Source: Firmicutes bacterium UBA1426
Lineage (GTDB): Bacteria > Bacillota > Clostridia > Peptostreptococcales > Anaerovoracaceae
Direction of reading: 5' to 3'
Length of the DNA stretch: 7,017 bases
Assembly: GCA_002329675.1 (NCBI GenBank)
Contig: DCUA01000012.1
Span: 1 to 7,017 of the forward strand
The notes beneath the pieces were generated by a model. It was not told where the DNA came from. It worked only from the letters and a program-made list of their open reading frames with translations, and did no database searches. The stretch's first letter is position 1; each line of letters begins with the position of its first letter. Shown here piece by piece: positions 1-6,200 of the stretch. Both the position numbers and the translations under genes were made by a program.

Positions 1-267
1 GGCCACTACCCAGTTGAACTCTTCATAATAATAGGCCGTATCCCAGCCAGACGAGCTGACTGCGGGACCTTCCCTGCTCCAAAGCAGAGTGCTTTCACCA
101 TAGATTTTATTTCCGGAGCCGTCCAGTTCCCCGGTAAACTTCTTATAGCTGACGGAAAATTCATCAATGCCCTGGTTGTCGCTGGCATTGATCCGGAAGC
201 CATAAGTGCCTTCCTTAAATCTGGCCAGGTAATCCGTCTGATAGAAATAAGCATAGGGCTTCTGGCT
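1..267 (-). other. Ig-like domain, cut by the left window edge (residues 2251-2339)
   Basis: The segment follows FN3 domain 3 as Ig-like domain 2 follows FN3 domain 1, and shares the landmark ASDNQGIDEFSVSYKK (2278-2293; compare TDNAGIKEI, 1093-1101). It then becomes aromatic-rich (LLWSREGPAV, 2311-2320; AYYYEEFNWVV, 2328-2338) and is still open at base 1. The last part could already belong to a further domain. Confidence 0.5.
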
Positions 268-3200
268 GTCAGCTGTAAGGGTAGCGGTTGCCTCCCCCTT
301 TGAGCTTTCGTTGCCAAGCCGGTCTATCACCGTAACTCCGTATGTATATCCGGTGCCAAGAGAAATTCCCTGGTCCAGGATATCGGAATAGGTGGTGTAG
401 CCTTTGCTGTAGGCGGCTATATAGGCGCCCCAGTCGGGGGAGCCTTCCTCCTTTCGGTAGATCCTGTAAGATACCGCATCGCTTTCCGAAGCTTCTGCCC
501 AGCTTATGGATATGCTTCGGGTGGTGGCGGAGGCGGTTACCCCGGGCGCTGCCGGAGCCGTATTGTCCAGCCGGAAGCTGGCGCTTGCCTCTTCATCCTC
601 AGAGGTGACCACTTTTATGATGTAGCTCCCATCGGGGATATCCGAAGGAAGTGTATAGTTCAAAGAGAAGCTGCCGCTCTGAAGATCCATTGGTGAAGCA
701 CCGGAAATCACCGTACTGCCAAAAGTGATGGTCACGGTGGTGCTTCCTGTATCTAAGTAGTTGCTGCCGCTGATGACCAAAGTCTGGCCGGCTTTTCCTT
801 CTGTAGCAGGGCTTCCTCCGATCCGAAGTCGGAGCACGCTGCTTTGGGCTTCCGACTCAAAGGTAGCCGTAGCGCTCCTGCTTCCTCCCGAGACGGTCAG
901 AGTATGAGTCCCGCCGGCCATTCTGGCTGGCAAAGTGTAGGTTACTTCCAGATCGCCGTTTTCATCGGTCGTGGTGCTGTCCCCGGTGACTGTAATCTTG
1001 ACTCCGTCAAGATAGAAGGACATGGTTGTATCTTCCGTAAAACCGGAAATGGTGATCCGGATGTCCTCGTTGGCCTTGATGGTGTCACCGGAAACAGGGG
1101 CCACCGAAACAGCAGGGGTCAGGGACGCAATGGTCAGCGTGGCTGTGGCTGTCTTTCCGGAGCTTGCTCCGATGGCTCGCAGGGTGGTCTCTCCGGATGC
1201 CTGGTTTAGTGGGATATGGATCACGGCTTCGCCGGAGCCGTCGGCCAGTGTGGTCACTTCCGGCGACAGGACGATTTCCCTGCTCCCCAAGTAGAACCTT
1301 ACGGCTTCCGAGGCGCCGAAGCCGAAGAACTCGGCCGTTACAGCCGATCCGGGTCTCACGTCTGCGGAGCTGACAAGGAGGTCTGGGGTGGCGGCGTTTA
1401 CATGGAAGGATTCCGCGGCATAAAAGCTACTGGCAAGCCCTCTGGCGGTGACGGTATAGCTGCCAGGGCCGTAAAGGGAATCGGGGGTATAGGATGCGGC
1501 ACCGCTGCCGTCGGCTGTTATGCCGAAAATGGTGGCGCCGTTGATTTTCAGTTCGATGCTCTCACCCGGCGCAAAACCGCTGAGGCTGATCTCCTGCGTT
1601 CCCTCATTGATGGATACCGAAGTGCCTGGAGCTGCCACAGTAAGGGTCAGCTGACCTTTTTCTCCGGAGGAAGTGATGAACAGAAGACTGTGGTTGCCGG
1701 AAGCTGTGTTATAGGGAAGGGTGTATGTAAAGTCTGTGTTGCCGCTGTTGTCATTGAAAGTGCCGGCATCGCCGATTGTTTTTCCGTCAAGATAGACCTT
1801 GCAGGTTGCGGCTGTATAGGCACCGGTTATTGTAACGCTCACCTGTTCTCCCGGCTTGAGAGATCCGGAGGTGGAGAGCCCTAGATCGGCTGTGACACCT
1901 TCCACCCAATAGGCGGCTGTGAGGCCGGAATTCTTCCCGGTGGCGCTGAACACAAGGTGGGCGGGGGCTTCCGCCGGAACATTATAGATTGCCGAAGCAG
2001 ATCCGCTGCCGTCGGCATAGACTGCCGCGGTCTGGCTGTTATTTACATAGAACAGGATCTGCTCCCCCGATTTAAAACCTATCGCGTTGAGAGAAACCTG
2101 ACTTCCCCCCGTATAGGTTTCGGCGATGGCTGTAAGAGACGGACTCAGGGCGACAGGTCGCATCACCTGGCAGGCGAAAGAAGCAGTCTTGCCGGAGGTC
2201 TGGCCTATTACGGTGATCAGAGCGCTGCCCTCCTGACTTAAGGAAAAACTCCGCTCCAGGGGCTGGCCGGCATATCCGTTGTACTGACCCTCATCAACAC
2301 CGTTTACATAGAACCGGAAATACTCACTCTGCCCGATGCCGGTTACCGTAAAGGTAGCGGCAGAACCGGCGTAGACGGTCTCCGGCCCGGACAGGGTAAG
2401 CGCAGCCTCCGCCGCCTGGTAGATGACAGCGCTCTTCAGCTTGCTCTGGTAGCCTTCCGCTTCGAAGAGGATGGCACCGGTATCGCCGGTTGCCAAAGTG
2501 GTATTCACGGTGGCAGTGCCCTGGGCATTGGTGTTACTGCCTGTTAGATAACTTCCTTTTTTATAGAAGTAAACATATTCACCCGGAGCAAAACCGGTGG
2601 CGTTGAGGGTCACCTGCTGACCGGCAGCCCGGCCTTCGGGGCTGACACTGAGGTAAGGAGTCGCCGCCTCGACTTCGATTGTAGTCCAAGCAACATAGGT
2701 CCTGTAACCGCTGTCGGTCCATTCTTCGCTCTCCGCCCGAATTTCCACCGTGCCGGAAAGGTCATAGGGGATCCGGAAGCTGCCGCTGCCGGAGGCTACT
2801 GTTCCTTGTTCCGTATCGTTATAGATATAAATGTAATCGCCTTGCTTCACATTGTTGATGTAGACATCGATGTATCTTGTGTTCCTTGCCCTAACCCAGC
2901 CAAAGTCCTCCACGTTCACCGTGATGGTATCGCCAGCTTTCGCGGAAGTCGGCGTCGCTACGCCGGGAACATAGTCGCCGATGGTGTAAGTTTTGATAAT
3001 CAAAGCACCGGAGCTCTGTCCCGCAGCCTTGAACCGGTGACCGCCGGTAAATCCACTTGGTATGGTGTAGGAAATGGAGCTGCTGCCCTCCGGATTCACC
3101 TCGCTGTATTGGAAGGGCCATGTCTCATCGTCTATGTACCAGTTCACTGTTTCTCCGGGCATGAATCCGGAAGCGGATAGAGTCAGCGCCTCACCGGGCC

Positions 3201-6200
3201 GGGAGGTATCCGGCAGGATGGTCAGGGATGGCTTAATGGGCAATGGTGCAGCGGAAACCACTAGTGAATATGGGCTTTCATTTCCCGCCTTGTCTATGGC
3301 TTTGACTCTGTAATCGTATAGGATTCCAATGTTGTCTTTAAGATTCTGCAGATAGAATTCATCATTAATGTAGTAGGTATATTCAAATACTTCCGAACTG
3401 TTTTTCTTATATTGGACCTCGTAGGTATCAATATCCGTATCGGATGAGCTGTAATCCAGTCTGACCGATCCCGGCTTAGCTATGGCAGTTAATACCGGCG
3501 TTGCAGGAGGAGTGTTATCTAAGGTGAATTCTTCCGCCCCTATTGTAATATTGCCGTAGAAATCTATGACGGTAATACTAAGGTCATAGAGACCATCCTC
3601 AAGCTCCGTTAGCAGTTCCAGTGTAAAATCCAGCGGCAAACCCGATGTCCCGGCACCTGTGGCTGTTCCTGCAGTCTGCCATGTATTCCCGCCTTTTGGC
3701 GATACTTCGGCTTTTATTTCTTTTATTCCGGCGTTATCTGTGGCGTAGGTACCAAATATTCCCGAAGAATTGGTTATGCCGTCACCAGGTATGGAGATAT
3801 AGCTGATTGCAGGGCCCGTCGCATCTGGGGTTGCCGCTGCGGAAACAGTATTGGTAAACCCGCTGCTCCGCCCTGTCCCTGAGTCGTTGGTATCCGATTT
3901 TACTTTATAGTAATAGGTTGTGCCTGAGGGGTTCCGCATCACGTCCTGATACACAGTGGCACCGTAGTCAGGCCAGCCCGGGGATATGTAGTCCAAAATA
4001 TCCATATCTTCCCCAGTGACCCCGCGGTAAATAATATAATAAACATCACTCATGTTAAAATATGCAGAGGCATCCCATGAGAGTTCTACAAGGCCGGCCT
4101 TTGGCGTAGCCACAAGGTTCGCCGGATCCGTGGGCGATCCCATGTTAAGTACAATGGATACCTCTTTTGAGTTGCTGTTTCCCGCTACATCGGAAACGGT
4201 GGCCTTGAGGGTGGCATTTCCTGAGTAAGGGGTGACGGTCCTGTTCCACTGGATGAAGGTTCCGTATGGAGCGTCATAATTAATGGCACTTCCGGTTGCC
4301 GTTCCGATTTCTGTCCAATCGTCCGTCCCATCCATTTTTAGCTCATATTTTACCGATACGATGGGATAACCATCATAATAAGAATTATCCGGGACCGTAA
4401 GGCGGATATTATAACTGTCAGCGCTGTATGCTGTTCCTCCTGTAAAGGCCTGAGTATAATACGTAGATCCGTATACAATTGAAGAAATATCGAGTCCCCC
4501 CGGAACCACATAGTAGCTAAAGGTCTTCACCTCGCTTGCTGCAGCATTGGCCGTACCGGCATCCGTGACGGATATGGCCCACACGGTGATAAGCTGCCAG
4601 GAATCCGTTGTAGTCAGGGATACAGGTGTTCCGGAGATGAATTCTGCCGTGCTTCCGCCTGCTTCCATGGCAGGATTTGTGCCGTCAGTGGTATAGAATA
4701 TCCGTGCACCTGCTTCTTCTGTGGTGAAACTGAGCAGACCTTCTTTTATATACGCCACATCATAATTTCCGGCCACGGGGATACTGGGAATCGGGGGTTT
4801 GATGCCCTGGTTGATCTGCAAAGAAAACCTTTCATCCTGATATGCCCTGGAGCTTACCCGGAGACGATATGTTCCGGCATTGGTAAAGTTGTATTTCATC
4901 TCGTCAGGGTCGCTAATGGATTCACTGCTCGAGTTGATAAAGCTGTAAAGCTGTGTCCCATCTGCGTCATAAAGAATAGCAGGATAATGGCTTCCATTAT
5001 ACCAATCATAATAATATACAAACCCGTGTTCGGCGTTTACTGGAGTCACATCGAATATGTAAGTACCTGTGCTGCTGATGGTAAATGTGAACCATTCCGG
5101 ATAGGTCCCGTAGGACATGCCCTGAACCGTTTCACCGATATTGATCGTTCTAGGCTCCGTTATATTGAAGAATTGATTTAACTCCGTCGATGTATCGCTG
5201 CCGATTACGGCGATGGCCCTTATGTGGGTGTTTCCATTGATGGGAATCGGTCCTGTGTAAAGGGTGCTTGCGGCGGTAGGGGTAGTGCTGTCCAGTGTGT
5301 AATAAATTGTTGCCCCGGGGGAGGCGAGTACCGCATCAAATGCATCCCCAATGCTGCCGGGGTTGCCCCCTTCTCCCGGAACATTTGAGACAGAAGGAGC
5401 GCCAACGCCCTTTGTATAGCTCTTCCGGTTTGCGCTGCCATAAACGCCGTTGGTGTTTTTTATGATTGCGCAAATCGCAAGACCTTCGTTGCCCACTACG
5501 ATATTGGGATTCTCCGCATAGGATTTGCGGGTAGCGCTGTTATAGGGATGAGTGCCGTCGGTGGTATAGTATATGGTATCCCCTTCCCCGGCTCCTGTTA
5601 TCGTAATGAGAGTTCCTTCCGGCTGAATTTCGGCTTCGGGGCTGAATCCCGGGTAATTGACTCCGTAAAATGAATAAAAGTTGAAAGCCGGTGCACTTAA
5701 AATGCCATCTTTAACCGCATAAGCAAGGATGGAGGTATCCACATCCAATAAAAACGGCTCCGTATAAGTGTATTTTGTATCATCTATAAGTGCATAGTGG
5801 TAATAGATCTGTCCGCCGTCGGGTGATGTTATGGTTATTTCTCCGGGGGTGTCGGCATCTTCTGCCAACGTGTCCGGAGAGAGTGCCGGTTCATCGGGGG
5901 TGTTGCTGTATATTTTAATGATGAAGTTGCTGGTTCCAGTGGTCCAGCATTCTACATTCAAGTAATGGGTGCCCGATGTCTGAGCTTCATAGATGTCTTG
6001 AGGGAGCCCTTCAATCTCCAGCCCGCCGGAGAAAGGACCTCCCCCCCAGCCAATTTCCCCGGCACCGTAAGCGTCGGAAAATTGACCTTTAAACATTGGA
6101 TCTTCATCGCCGGATACTTGGTATACGACTGCGCTGTACCGCTTACCGGCTTCTGCTTCAAAAGAGAATACCTTAACGTCATAGTCGTCCTCTGTAACCG

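Noticed and set aside
1216..1884. Plus-strand open frame of 222 codons, and smaller plus-strand ones such as 844-1209 and 2806-3180
   Set aside because: They lie antisense to the continuous minus-strand gene, their translations show no domain pattern, and Gly/Ala/Thr-rich GC-rich coding DNA readily gives long antisense open frames.
565..3237. The periodic array as a CRISPR or DNA tandem repeat
   Set aside because: The period of about 267 bases, poor DNA identity between units and conserved protein landmarks show repeated protein domains, not repeat-spacer structure.
6041..6047. Run of seven C (seven G on the coding strand) as a phase-variation tract
   Set aside because: Seven bases is short for a slippage switch, the frame is intact on both sides, and it simply encodes Trp-Gly-Gly. 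A similar six-base run at 2105-2110 is also in frame.
5958..6182. Short minus-strand open frames at 5958-6182, 5220-5441, 2891-3121 and 6-317
   Set aside because: They are out of frame with the 2339-codon reading frame and overlap it fully, while the main frame carries the recognisable domains at every one of these places.
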